The translations under genes and the position numbers were made by a program. The notes under the pieces are model-generated. The model made no database searches. It was not told the DNA's origin and was given only the letters and a program-made list of their open reading frames with translations. Source: Methanococcoides seepicolus (GTDB taxonomy: Archaea; Halobacteriota; Methanosarcinia; Methanosarcinales; Methanosarcinaceae). From it: DNA of 33,458 bases. Shown piece after piece: positions 8,623-16,519 of this stretch (its first letter is position 1; every line of letters begins with the position of its first letter). The stretch lies in the NCBI RefSeq assembly GCF_023684405.1, contig NZ_JAGSOI010000026.1:1-33458 (forward strand), given 5' to 3'.

Positions 8623-8748
8623 CCAAATCCATCAAATGGACCAACATTGTTTGTTGTGAAAGCGGAAGAAACATTGACTGGAATTGAGTGCCTGATAGCA
8701 CCGGATGATGAGAACTTCCACTATGATTTTATTATTAAACGCAATTGA
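8623..8748 (+). pseudogene. Decayed coding remnant behind the DUF1616 gene
   Basis: An open frame without a usable start encodes about 41 residues (PNPSNGPTLFVVKAEETLTG ..., ending IIKRN), with protein-like composition and codon use. It is in a different frame from the DUF1616 gene, which ends 17 bases upstream in TVDLTEP, a phrase that normally leads into another extracellular repeat. A frameshift or deletion that removed a further C-terminal domain would explain both. Not a confident call. Confidence 0.3.
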
Positions 8749-8849
8749 TTGTGACAAACGATGGTGTTGACAGGAACCAGGTCAACATTTTACCTTTTTT
8801 GACACATACATAATAATTTTAAAATTTATTTTTGAAATGCATTCACACC

Positions 8850-8912
8850 AGTACTGGAAGTTATCTAAATAAATACCCCCTCATCATTATCACCATGATG
8901 ACTTCCAGTATT
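8850..8912 (+). repeat. Long hairpin (inverted repeat) before the PEF-CTERM gene
   Basis: The left arm TACTGGAAGTTATC (8852-8865) pairs with GATGACTTCCAGTA (8897-8910), fully if G-U pairs are allowed, and outer bases extend the stem to about 16 pairs. The 31-base loop contains a second small palindrome (TCAT...ATGA). The hairpin is flanked by direct copies of ATTCACA at 8841-8847 and 8914-8920. It could be a transcript end, a small structured RNA, or a tiny insertion with a 7-bp target duplication. Confidence 0.5.
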
Positions 8913-8980
8913 TATTCACAATGTTTAAATCTAATCCTATACAAAATATTAATTATAAATCGTTAAAACGAGGGGGTAGA

Positions 8981-9487
8981 ATGATGAAAGGGAAAATATT
9001 ACTATAGCTAATGGTAGCAATTATAGCCACAAGTGGCACTTCAATGGCTTATGGGGCTGACCTATGGGATGAAACCGGCACGGCAAGTTTGCCACCTATA
9101 GTCATTATCCAGCCAGGTGAATCATTAGTAGTGAGTTACCACATGGAGGGTATCGCTGACCTAAATGAACCCCATGTCTACGAATACGATGTGTCTGTGA
9201 GATCCGGCTCAGGCAGCCCTACCGATATCGAGATTACATATCCACATAATGTGACACCAACATCTGACCCATTCATTGATGTCGGTAATATAACCATTAC
9301 CAAAAATGCAAGTACACCGATGGACACCGTTTATACAATCCAGATCAAGGCTGGCCCACAAGGACTAGGAGCAGTAATTGACGCTGCTTCAAGAACGAAC
9401 GAAGTCCCAGAATTCCCAATAATCGCTCTCCCAGTAGCAACGATCATTGGCCTAGCATTCTTCCTTCGGCGCCGCAAAGGAGAGTAA
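8981..9487 (+). CDS. PEF-CTERM surface protein with in-frame UAG in its signal peptide
   Basis: The C-terminus VPEFPIIALPVATIIGLAFF plus RRRKGE is a PEF-CTERM sorting signal, which an archaeosortase cleaves and replaces with a membrane anchor. The body is a beta-rich domain of about 120 residues. From ATG 8981/8984, after the strong site AGGGGGT (8971-8977), the frame reads MMKGKILL, then TAG at 9005-9007, then LMVAIIATSGTSMAYGAD. That is a textbook signal peptide only if UAG is read through. Translation from ATG 9011 would lack the basic N-terminus and has no ribosome binding site. In Methanosarcinaceae UAG can be read as pyrrolysine. The alternative is a recent Leu (TTG) to stop mutation or a sequencing error. 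Confidence 0.8.
9005..9007 (+). other. In-frame amber codon (possible pyrrolysine site)
   Basis: A UAG codon at position 9 of the PEF-CTERM open frame, inside the hydrophobic core of the signal peptide. The reading frame, ribosome binding site and signal peptide are intact on both sides. No complete gene called in this window uses TAG as its stop, as expected where UAG is a sense codon. Confidence 0.55.
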
Positions 9488-9520
9488 CCTTACTCTTCTC
9501 TCATTCCCTTTTTTGCTTTA
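9488..9520 (+). terminator. T-rich transcript end after the PEF-CTERM gene
   Basis: Pyrimidine-rich sequence directly after the stop ends in a run of six T (9511-9516). Archaeal transcription commonly ends at such runs without a hairpin. Confidence 0.35.
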
Positions 9521-9617
9521 ATTAACACAACCCCAGAATACATTCCCTAATTCTACACTATCATCGATCCTACTCAAACCTTTATATTCTCAAAGACCAA
9601 TCTAGCAGCGATCAGCT

Positions 9618-10670
9618 ATGGAACTTGAGAAGCTACTTGAAAAATTATCTAATGCACATGGAATATCAGGGTATGAGAATAACGTCAAACAGATAATGGA
9701 AGACGAGATCACACCATACGTTGATGAGACCAGAACGGACAAGATGGGAAATCTCATCGCCACGAAAAAAGGTGATGGACCCACGGTCATGCTGGCAGCA
9801 CACATGGACGAGATCGGCCTGATGGTACAATACATTGATGACAATGGCTTCCTGCACTTTGTGAAGATAGGTGGCTGGTTCGACCAGACCCTCCACAGCC
9901 AGAGAGTTGCAGTCCACGGAACCAATGGACAGCTAACAGGCGTTATCGGTTCAAAACCACCGCATGTTATGAAAGAGGAGGACAGAAATAAACCGGTCAA
10001 GGCAGAGGACATGTTCATTGATATCGGAGCAAAGGACAAAGAAGATGCCATGAAGATGGGAGTGGATGTAGGAACCGCCATATCCATAGACAGAGATTTT
10101 GCAACCCTCGCTAACGGCCTGGTCACATGTAAAGCATTCGACAACAGGGCGGGAATTACAATGCTCATTGATGCCATGAAGCAGATATCCGAAACAAAAG
10201 TAAATGCAACCATACATGCCGTAGGGACAGTTCAGGAAGAGGTCGGGCTCAAAGGTGCACGCACATCTGCCTTCGGACTTAACCCGGATGTCGCCATTGC
10301 AGTAGATGTCACATTCCCCGGAGACCACCCCGGAATAAGCAAGAACGATTCTGCACTTGAAATGGGAAAAGGTGCTGTTATCACAGTCGTTGATGCTTCC
10401 GGCAGAGGACTTATTGCAGACAGGACAGTAATAAAATGGTTAAAAGAGACCGCTGAAGAGAATGAAATACCCTACCAGCTCAATGTAGGTGGCGGCGGAA
10501 CGACCGATGCGACCGCAATACATCTCACAAGAGAAGGTATCCCGTCAAGCACGATCAGCGTACCTACAAGATACATCCACTCACCTGTGGAGGTCTTATC
10601 CCTTGAAGATCTAAGGTCCTGTGCCGATCTCATCGCAAAGGCTGTTCAGAACATCGACAAGTATTTCTGA
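9618..10670 (+). CDS. M42-family (TET-type) metalloaminopeptidase
   Basis: A 350-residue dinuclear-metal aminopeptidase. All expected metal or catalytic positions are visible: His62 (AAHMDE), bridging Asp175 (KAFDNRAG), Glu207/Glu208 (QEEVG), Asp230 (AVDVT) and His321 (RYIHSP). These enzymes assemble into 12-subunit tetrahedral particles that trim peptides released by the proteasome. Homologues are often labelled endoglucanase M or FrvX. The length is standard. The gene stands alone, with a TATA-like element near 9578-9588 and a T-run end at about 10696-10705. Substrate preference cannot be read from the sequence. Confidence 0.92.
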   Translation: MELEKLLEKLSNAHGISGYENNVKQIMEDEITPYVDETRTDKMGNLIATKKGDGPTVMLAAHMDEIGLMVQYIDDNGFLHFVKIGGWFDQTLHSQRVAVHGTNGQLTGVIGSKPPHVMKEEDRNKPVKAEDMFIDIGAKDKEDAMKMGVDVGTAISIDRDFATLANGLVTCKAFDNRAGITMLIDAMKQISETKVNATIHAVGTVQEEVGLKGARTSAFGLNPDVAIAVDVTFPGDHPGISKNDSALEMGKGAVITVVDASGRGLIADRTVIKWLKETAEENEIPYQLNVGGGGTTDATAIHLTREGIPSSTISVPTRYIHSPVEVLSLEDLRSCADLIAKAVQNIDKYF

Positions 10671-10969
10671 TAAACAGATCAGAATACTCATTTTCCCTTT
10701 TTTTAAAATAATTTGTTTTGGAATTCTTTGGAATTGATGTACGCAAATATATCATAGAATTCTCAAATATTAAACGACATACAGGCGACTATAGGGCATA
10801 TGCAGATCACACCTCACCAAAAAGACTAAAACCAATAGGAGTATTATTTTGGCTGTCATAGTCAGCGGCATGCGTATATAAATAATATCTTTATTATTAG
10901 TGATAAATATACAGATCGCTGATGAGAAAGGATAGATCATTAAAACTGAAAAACAAAAAAATAAACTGA
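10671..10969 (+). promoter_or_regulatory. Intergenic region with promoter of the isopropylmalate/citramalate synthase gene
   Basis: About 300 bases without a gene. The left part holds the T-rich end of the peptidase transcript (10690-10705). A good TATA box, CGTATATAAATAAT, sits at 10873-10886, placing transcription start near 10906 and leaving a leader of about 60-70 bases. I see no attenuator-like peptide or riboswitch. Confidence 0.45.
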
Positions 10970-12457
10970 GGGATTGCATTATTTGAAAATATCCGGTTTT
11001 TGGACACAACATTGAGAGACGGTGAACAGACACCTGGTGTCGCACTGAAAACAGAAGAGAAGGTCTGGATAGCACGTAAGCTTGATGAGCTGGGAGTGGA
11101 CATTATCGAAGCAGGCTCAGCTATCACTTCCGAAGGGGAGCGTGAGGCCATTCGTGCCGTATCAGCAGAAGGGTTAGACGCAGAGATCTGCAGCTATTGC
11201 CGTATCATGCAGCAAGACGTGGATTTCGCATTAGAATGTGATGTGGATTCAATTCACCTTGTGGCACCGGTATCTGACCTACATATCAGTGTGAAGCTGA
11301 AGAAAGACAGGGCAGCATTGAAGGAAATGGCATTAAATGCCGTGGAATATGCAAAGGACCATGGTCTTATCGTGGAGCTTAGCGGAGAGGATGCTTCAAG
11401 GGCAGACTTAGACTTCTTGAAGGACCTGTACAAGGCCGGTGTGGAAGTAGGTGCTGACAGAGTGTGTTTCTGTGATACTGTGGGATTGCTTGTGCCTGAA
11501 AGAACAACCGAGATATTTAAAGAGCTATCATCATCCATTGACGTACCAGTGGCTGTTCACTGCCACAACGACTTCGGTCTTGCAGTATCGAATACAGTAG
11601 CAGCGCTCAATGCCGGTGCAAGAGAAGCACATATGACAGTAAACGGTATAGGAGAAAGAGCAGGGAACGCAGCCCTTGAAGAGGTTGTCATGGTCCTTGA
11701 ATGGCTCTATAAGCGCGATACTTGCATAAAGACCAATGAACTTTACAAGGTCTCAAGGCTTGTCAGTCGTCTTACAGGCCTCGCCGTTGCACCGAATAAA
11801 TCACTTGTAGGCGGAAATGCATTTACCCATGAAGCAGGTATCCACGTTCACGGATTGCTCGCGGATACTTCCACCTATGAACCGATAACCCCGGAGAGTA
11901 TCGGACGTGAAAGGCAGATAGTGCTTGGAAAACATGCAGGGAAGAGTTCCGTCACACTTGCACTGAAAGAGCAGGGACTGGATGTGGATGATTCACAGCT
12001 CAATGAGATCGTCTCACGTGTGAAGGAATTAGGCGACCACGGAAAGCGTGTTACGGATGCAGACCTCCAGACAATCGCAGAAACTGTGCTTGACATTTAC
12101 CGCGAATCAAAGGTCAAATTAGAGGATTTTACTGTCGTATCCGGGAACAGAGCAACTCCAACCGCTTCTGTAAGGCTGACAGTCGATGGAAAAGAGATCG
12201 TTGAAGCAGCTACCGGTGACGGACCTGTGGATGCGGCCTTTGAAGGGATTCGCAAAGCTGTCTCCGGTGTTGCTGACATCCAGCTTGAGGAATATCATGT
12301 CGATGCCATCACCGGCGGTACAGATGCACTTGTGGAAGTACTGGTAAAACTTTCGAAAGATGGGAAAATGGTCACCTCACGGGGCGCACGAACAGACATA
12401 ATAATGGCATCTGTAGAAGCAGTTATAAACGGTATCAACCAGCTTATACAGGATTAA
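10970..12457 (+). CDS. 2-Isopropylmalate / (R)-citramalate synthase family enzyme
   Basis: About 490 residues of the LeuA/CimA/homocitrate synthase family. It shows the catalytic signature [45 protein letters not shown], and a C-terminal LeuA-type regulatory domain ending GGTDALVEV. It condenses acetyl-CoA with 2-oxoisovalerate (leucine route) or pyruvate (isoleucine route). Sequence alone does not separate these, and the ilvBNC genes downstream fit both. The start is a problem: the first canonical in-frame start is TTG 11000, which would cut away most of barrel strand 1 (IRFLDTTL). The frame is open upstream to a stop at 10967-10969, so I give the whole open frame. A noncanonical start or a 2-bp insertion are possibilities. 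Confidence 0.85.
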   Translation, partial: GIALFENIRFLDTTLRDGEQTPGVALKTEEKVWIARKLDELGVDIIEAGSAITSEGEREAIRAVSAEGLDAEICSYCRIMQQDVDFALECDVDSIHLVAPVSDLHISVKLKKDRAALKEMALNAVEYAKDHGLIVELSGEDASRADLDFLKDLYKAGVEVGADRVCFCDTVGLLVPERTTEIFKELSSSIDVPVAVHCHNDFGLAVSNTVAALNAGAREAHMTVNGIGERAGNAALEEVVMVLEWLYKRDTCIKTNELYKVSRLVSRLTGLAVAPNKSLVGGNAFTHEAGIHVHGLLADTSTYEPITPESIGRERQIVLGKHAGKSSVTLALKEQGLDVDDSQLNEIVSRVKELGDHGKRVTDADLQTIAETVLDIYRESKVKLEDFTVVSGNRATPTASVRLTVDGKEIVEAATGDGPVDAAFEGIRKAVSGVADIQLEEYHVDAITGGTDALVEVLVKLSKDGKMVTSRGARTDIIMASVEAVINGINQLIQD

Positions 12458-12549
12458 GAACAAGTAATTTATGATTAATAATTGAAAGATGTCGATATAT
12501 AGTTTGATAGTCAGTATTGATGGTAGCTATTGAATAATATGTTAGCAAC

Positions 12550-12606
12550 CTATTGACAAATATATATCGATCTTAACTTACCGATCAACTAAAAGGAAAA
12601 GATAGC
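12550..12606 (+). promoter_or_regulatory. Promoter and ribosome binding site of the ilvBNC operon
   Basis: A TATA box AAATATATAT at 12558-12567 would start transcription near 12590. AAAAGGAAAA just before ATG 12607 gives a weak AAGG ribosome binding site. Copies of GATCTTAA/CCGATC around the start region may be an operator, but this is unproven. Confidence 0.4.
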
Positions 12607-14298
12607 ATGGCCGGAAAAGCAGAAAGAATGACAGGCGCAAGAGCATTTGTCGAGTGCCTGTATCGGGAAAACGTCGAGATTATTTTCGGATATCCAGGTG
12701 GCGTACTGCTCCCTATCTATGATGAACTTTATGATGCACACCTGTACCATCTACTCGTCAGACACGAGCAGGCAGCAGTCCATGCAGCCGAAGGATACGC
12801 AAGAGCCACAGGTAAAGTCGGTGTATGCCTCGCAACATCAGGCCCAGGAGCAACGAATCTTGTCACAGGTATTGCGAACGCATACATGGATTCAGTTCCA
12901 ATGGTAGCTTTCACCGGACAGGTACCAAGTTCAATGTTAGGCAATGATGCATTTCAGGAAGCTGACATCACGGGCATTACGATGCCCATCACAAAACACA
13001 ATTACCTCGTACAGGACGTAAAGGACCTGCCAAGGATCATCAAGGAAGCATTCCATATTGCTTCCACAGGCAGACCAGGACCAGTACTCGTCGACATTCC
13101 AAAGGATATTACTACAGACGAGCTTGATTTTGTATATCCTGACACGGTCGAACTGCGTGGATACAAACCAACATTCAAAGGTAATGTACAGCAAATAAAG
13201 AGAGCTGCATCTGTCCTTAAAGGTTCAAAAAGACCTGTGATCTATGCAGGCGGCGGTGTGATAGGATCGGAAGCAAGCAAAGAATTGCTGGCATTTGCCG
13301 AGAAGATCAAAGCGCCTGTTACGACGACACTTACCGGCATCGGTGGGTTCCCGAACGACAATGAGCTTTATCTTGGAATGCCTGGAATGCACGGCACGAA
13401 ATATGCTAACTATGCGATCCAGGAAAGCGATGTCCTCATAGCAGTAGGCGTACGTTTCGATGACAGAGTAATCGGAAAGGCAACATCTTTCGCACCGAAT
13501 GCAAAGGTTATCCACATTGATATCGACCCTGCGGAAATATCAAAGATCATAAAGGTAGATGTCCCGATCGTCGGCGATGCAAAACACATCCTGGCATCAC
13601 TTATCGACCATGTTTCCGAATGCAATACCAAAGACTGGCTCGACAAAATTGCTACATGGAAGAGGGATTTCCCGTTGTTCTATGTCAACAGGGATGATGT
13701 CATCAAACCACAGTACATCCTCGAACAGATTAACGAGGTATGCCCTGATGCGATAATCGTCACTGAGGTCGGACAGCACCAGATGTGGGCTGCTCAGTAT
13801 TTCAAATACAAAGAACCTCGTACATTCATATCCTCAGGCGGACTCGGAACAATGGGCTATGGTTTCCCGGCAGCCATCGGTGCCAAGCTCGGCAGACCCG
13901 ACAAGATCGTTGTCGATGTTTCCGGTGACGGTTCGTTCCAGATGAACTCACAGGAAATGGCAACCATTGTCCAGAACAACATCCCCATAATCATTGCAAT
14001 TTTCAACAATGGTTATCTTGGAATGGTCAGACAGTGGCAGGCATTGTTCTTCGAACACCGGTATTCACACACCACCATTGAGAACAGTGTTGACTTCGTC
14101 AAGCTGGCAGAAGCATACGGTGCAATGGGAATACGCGTAACAAAGCCATCCGAAGTGAAAGCTGCTATTGAAAAAGCGGTTGAGGCCAATGGACCGGTAC
14201 TTATCGATTTCATCATCGAACGTGAGGAGAATGTATCCCCTATGGTCCCGGCAGGTGCTGCAATAAACGAAATACTCGATCTGGAGGACATACAATGA
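12607..14298 (+). CDS. ilvB: Acetolactate synthase, large (catalytic) subunit
   Basis: A 563-residue thiamine-diphosphate enzyme of the normal length. The N-terminal domain has [14 protein letters not shown] and catalytic Glu54 ([14 protein letters not shown]), the central domain follows, and the C-terminal TPP/Mg-binding motif [11 protein letters not shown]...NN begins near residue 440. It makes 2-acetolactate from two pyruvates, or 2-aceto-2-hydroxybutyrate from pyruvate and 2-oxobutyrate, the first shared step of valine, leucine and isoleucine synthesis. The stop overlaps the start of ilvN as ATGA, so the two subunits are translationally coupled. GFVGQVP-like biosynthetic features ([11 protein letters not shown]) favour the anabolic, FAD-binding type. 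Confidence 0.96.
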   Translation: MAGKAERMTGARAFVECLYRENVEIIFGYPGGVLLPIYDELYDAHLYHLLVRHEQAAVHAAEGYARATGKVGVCLATSGPGATNLVTGIANAYMDSVPMVAFTGQVPSSMLGNDAFQEADITGITMPITKHNYLVQDVKDLPRIIKEAFHIASTGRPGPVLVDIPKDITTDELDFVYPDTVELRGYKPTFKGNVQQIKRAASVLKGSKRPVIYAGGGVIGSEASKELLAFAEKIKAPVTTTLTGIGGFPNDNELYLGMPGMHGTKYANYAIQESDVLIAVGVRFDDRVIGKATSFAPNAKVIHIDIDPAEISKIIKVDVPIVGDAKHILASLIDHVSECNTKDWLDKIATWKRDFPLFYVNRDDVIKPQYILEQINEVCPDAIIVTEVGQHQMWAAQYFKYKEPRTFISSGGLGTMGYGFPAAIGAKLGRPDKIVVDVSGDGSFQMNSQEMATIVQNNIPIIIAIFNNGYLGMVRQWQALFFEHRYSHTTIENSVDFVKLAEAYGAMGIRVTKPSEVKAAIEKAVEANGPVLIDFIIEREENVSPMVPAGAAINEILDLEDIQ

Positions 14299-14780
14299 GA
14301 CACACACTTGCAGTTCTGGTAGAGAACAAATACGGAGTACTGGCAAGGGTCTCCGGGCTCTTTTCACGCCGTGGTTTCAATATTGACAGCCTTGCAGTAG
14401 GGATCACTGAAGACCCTACGATCTCAAGGATGACCATCATTGTTAGTGGTGATGATCACGTGCTTGAACAGGTCATGAAACAGCTTAACAAGCTCATCGA
14501 TGTCATTCGTGTGATAGACCTCAGTTCAGAAGAGTTCGTTGAGAGAGAACTGGCCCTCATTAAAGTTAATGCCGATGCCAACAATCGTGCAGAGATAATA
14601 CAGATAGTCGATATCTTCAGGGCAAGGATAATCGATGTTGCCTCAAAGTCAGTGACCATCGAAGTTACCGGTGACATTGAAAAGATAAAGGCTATTCAGA
14701 CCTTGCTTAAGCCATTCGGTATCAAAGAGATGGCAAGAACCGGAATAGTAGCCCTTAAAAGAGGCTCAAAGAGCTTGTGA
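14295..14780 (+). CDS. ilvN: Acetolactate synthase, small (regulatory) subunit
   Basis: 161 residues with an N-terminal ACT domain ([20 protein letters not shown], then FNIDSLAVG) and the conserved C-terminal activation domain ending GIVALKRG. It binds valine and sets the activity and feedback inhibition of the IlvB subunit. The start codon overlaps the ilvB stop by four bases. The length matches the family. The archaeal gene is called ilvN or ilvH in different databases. Confidence 0.95.
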   Translation: MRHTLAVLVENKYGVLARVSGLFSRRGFNIDSLAVGITEDPTISRMTIIVSGDDHVLEQVMKQLNKLIDVIRVIDLSSEEFVERELALIKVNADANNRAEIIQIVDIFRARIIDVASKSVTIEVTGDIEKIKAIQTLLKPFGIKEMARTGIVALKRGSKSL

Positions 14781-14823
14781 TCATTATTCATATTTAATAT
14801 TTTCAGAATCAGGAGAAATAAAC

Positions 14824-15831
14824 ATGGTAGAAATGTTCTATGACAAAGACGCCGATCTTGGCGCACTTAAAGGTAAAACAATTGCTGTAATGGGCTATGG
14901 TAGCCAGGGTCATGCTCAGGCACAGAACCTGCACGACTCCGGCCTTGAAGTTATCATCGGCCTTAGAGAAGGAAGCCGCCGCTGGAAACAGGCAGAAGCT
15001 GATGGCCTTAAGGTCATGACCGTAGCAGAAGCTGCAAAAGCTGCAGATGTTGTCCAGATCCTCCTTCCTGACGAGATCCAGTCAAAGGTCTATTATTCAG
15101 AGATCGAACCAGGACTTGAAGCAGGAAATTCCCTTGTGTTCTCACACGGATTCAACATCCACTACAACCAGATCGTACCATCAAAGGACCTTGATGTTTA
15201 CATGGTAGCACCAAAGAGCCCAGGTCACCTTGTAAGAAGAACATACAATGAAGGAGCTGGCGTACCAGGTCTTATCGCAGTCTATCAGGACGCAAGCGGA
15301 AATGCACGTGAAATGGCACTTGCACACGCAAAGGGTGTCGGATGTACAAGAGCCGGTGTCATCGAGACAACATTCCGTGAAGAGACAGAAACCGACCTTT
15401 TCGGAGAGCAGGTCGACCTTTGTGGCGGTGTCGCAAGCCTTATCAAGACATCCTTCGAAGTTCTTGTCGAAGCAGGATACCAGCCGGAGATGGCATATTT
15501 CGAGACACTACACGAGCTCAAGCTCATTGTTGACCTCATCCACGAGGGCGGTCTTGAGAAGATGTGGTATTCAGTCTCCAACACCGCAGAATATGGCGGT
15601 CTTACAGTAGGCCCACAGATCATCAACGAAGAGTCCCGTGAAGCAATGTATGTTGCACTCGAGAGGATCCAGAACGGTGAGTTCGCACGTGAGTTCGTCC
15701 TTGAAGGACAGACAAACCATGCAGTACTTACCTCTATGGAGCGCCTTGAAAGGGAACACCCTGTAGAGGTCGTTGGTAAGAAGCTCAGGGCAATGATGCC
15801 ATGGCTTAACAGCGAACTCAACGAAGAGTAA
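14824..15831 (+). CDS. ilvC: Ketol-acid reductoisomerase
   Basis: A 335-residue class I enzyme. The Rossmann motif [13 protein letters not shown] is near residues 23-35, followed by the cofactor loop [12 protein letters not shown]. The Mg-binding acidic pair lies in [12 protein letters not shown], and further conserved acidic residues lie in [15 protein letters not shown]. It isomerises and reduces acetolactate to dihydroxyisovalerate with NADPH. Arg and Ser residues in the cofactor loop agree with NADPH use. It begins 43 bases after ilvN, with AGGAG (14811-14815) as ribosome binding site. A hairpin terminator follows, so the operon probably ends here. Confidence 0.96.
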   Translation: MVEMFYDKDADLGALKGKTIAVMGYGSQGHAQAQNLHDSGLEVIIGLREGSRRWKQAEADGLKVMTVAEAAKAADVVQILLPDEIQSKVYYSEIEPGLEAGNSLVFSHGFNIHYNQIVPSKDLDVYMVAPKSPGHLVRRTYNEGAGVPGLIAVYQDASGNAREMALAHAKGVGCTRAGVIETTFREETETDLFGEQVDLCGGVASLIKTSFEVLVEAGYQPEMAYFETLHELKLIVDLIHEGGLEKMWYSVSNTAEYGGLTVGPQIINEESREAMYVALERIQNGEFAREFVLEGQTNHAVLTSMERLEREHPVEVVGKKLRAMMPWLNSELNEE

Positions 15832-15854
15832 GCTTATAAAAATAAACTAAATAC

Positions 15855-15894
15855 TTTTTCAGGACATGATGCCCTGAAAAACCTTCTTTTTTTG
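15855..15894 (+). terminator. Hairpin plus T-run terminator after ilvC
   Basis: A nine-pair stem, TTTTTCAGG (15855-15863) with CCTGAAAAA (15873-15881), is followed by CCTTC and a run of seven T (15887-15893). It has the shape of an intrinsic terminator and ends just before the next gene. Confidence 0.6.
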
Positions 15895-15902
15895 TGATAC
15901 TT

Positions 15903-16436
15903 ATGTCAACTACCATAGAAGCCATTCTTAACCGACGAAGTGTCAGGGAATACACCGATGAACCGGTCAGTGAAAAGGATATCAATACAATCCTTGACTG
16001 TGCCAGATGGGCGCCATCGGGTCTTAACAACCAGCCCTGGAAATTCATTGTTGTACGCGATGAAGACACCATCAAGAACCTGGCACAATGCACACATTAC
16101 TCAACCATTGTACTACGATCCAAAGTATTGATCGCAGTTTATCTTGACAATGAAGAAATGTACCACCATGACAAAGATGTAATGGCGATCGGAGCATCAA
16201 TACAGAACATATTGCTTGCCTGTGTCGAACTTGGACTTGGCTCAGTATGGCTTGGTGAGATCCTCAAACAGGCGGATATGGTCAATTCTATCCTTGAGGC
16301 CCCGGAAAATCATGAGCTTATGGCAGTGATAGCTATTGGAAAACCTGTGGAAAAGGAAAGAACGTCCAGTAGGAAAAGTATTGCTGAGCTTACTTTCGAA
16401 AACAAATTCGGCAAGAAGTGGATAGGTTCGAACTGA
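15903..16436 (+). CDS. Nitroreductase-family flavoprotein
   Basis: 177 residues from ATG 15903. The N-terminal signature AILNRRSVREYTDEPV is followed by the flavin-contact motif CARWAPSGLNNQPWKFIVV, and the C-terminal half has the LGSVWLGEI and AVIAIGKP motifs. These are dimeric FMN enzymes that reduce nitro compounds, quinones or flavins with NAD(P)H, and the true substrate is unknown. ATG 15903 is favoured over GTG 15894 because the conserved family N-terminus begins there and a GTGAT sequence lies just upstream. The gene sits right behind the ilvC terminator, so it may have low read-through expression or its own weak promoter. Confidence 0.88.
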   Translation: MSTTIEAILNRRSVREYTDEPVSEKDINTILDCARWAPSGLNNQPWKFIVVRDEDTIKNLAQCTHYSTIVLRSKVLIAVYLDNEEMYHHDKDVMAIGASIQNILLACVELGLGSVWLGEILKQADMVNSILEAPENHELMAVIAIGKPVEKERTSSRKSIAELTFENKFGKKWIGSN

Positions 16437-16519
16437 ACCCCCCCACAGAGATATTCACATACGTGCCATAAAATAAAGAACATCACAGATGAGAACTTTA
16501 AGCAACAGTATTTACTAGC

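Noticed and set aside
9602-10213. 203-residue minus-strand frame opposite the M42 peptidase
   Set aside because: A shadow of a gene with all metal ligands; composition is typical of antisense frames.
10770-11151. Two overlapping minus-strand frames before the isopropylmalate/citramalate synthase
   Set aside because: They extend across the conserved plus-strand N-terminus and have no recognisable content.
15285-15821. 178-residue minus-strand frame opposite ilvC
   Set aside because: The antisense strand of a fully conserved ilvC; serine-rich shadow without start context.
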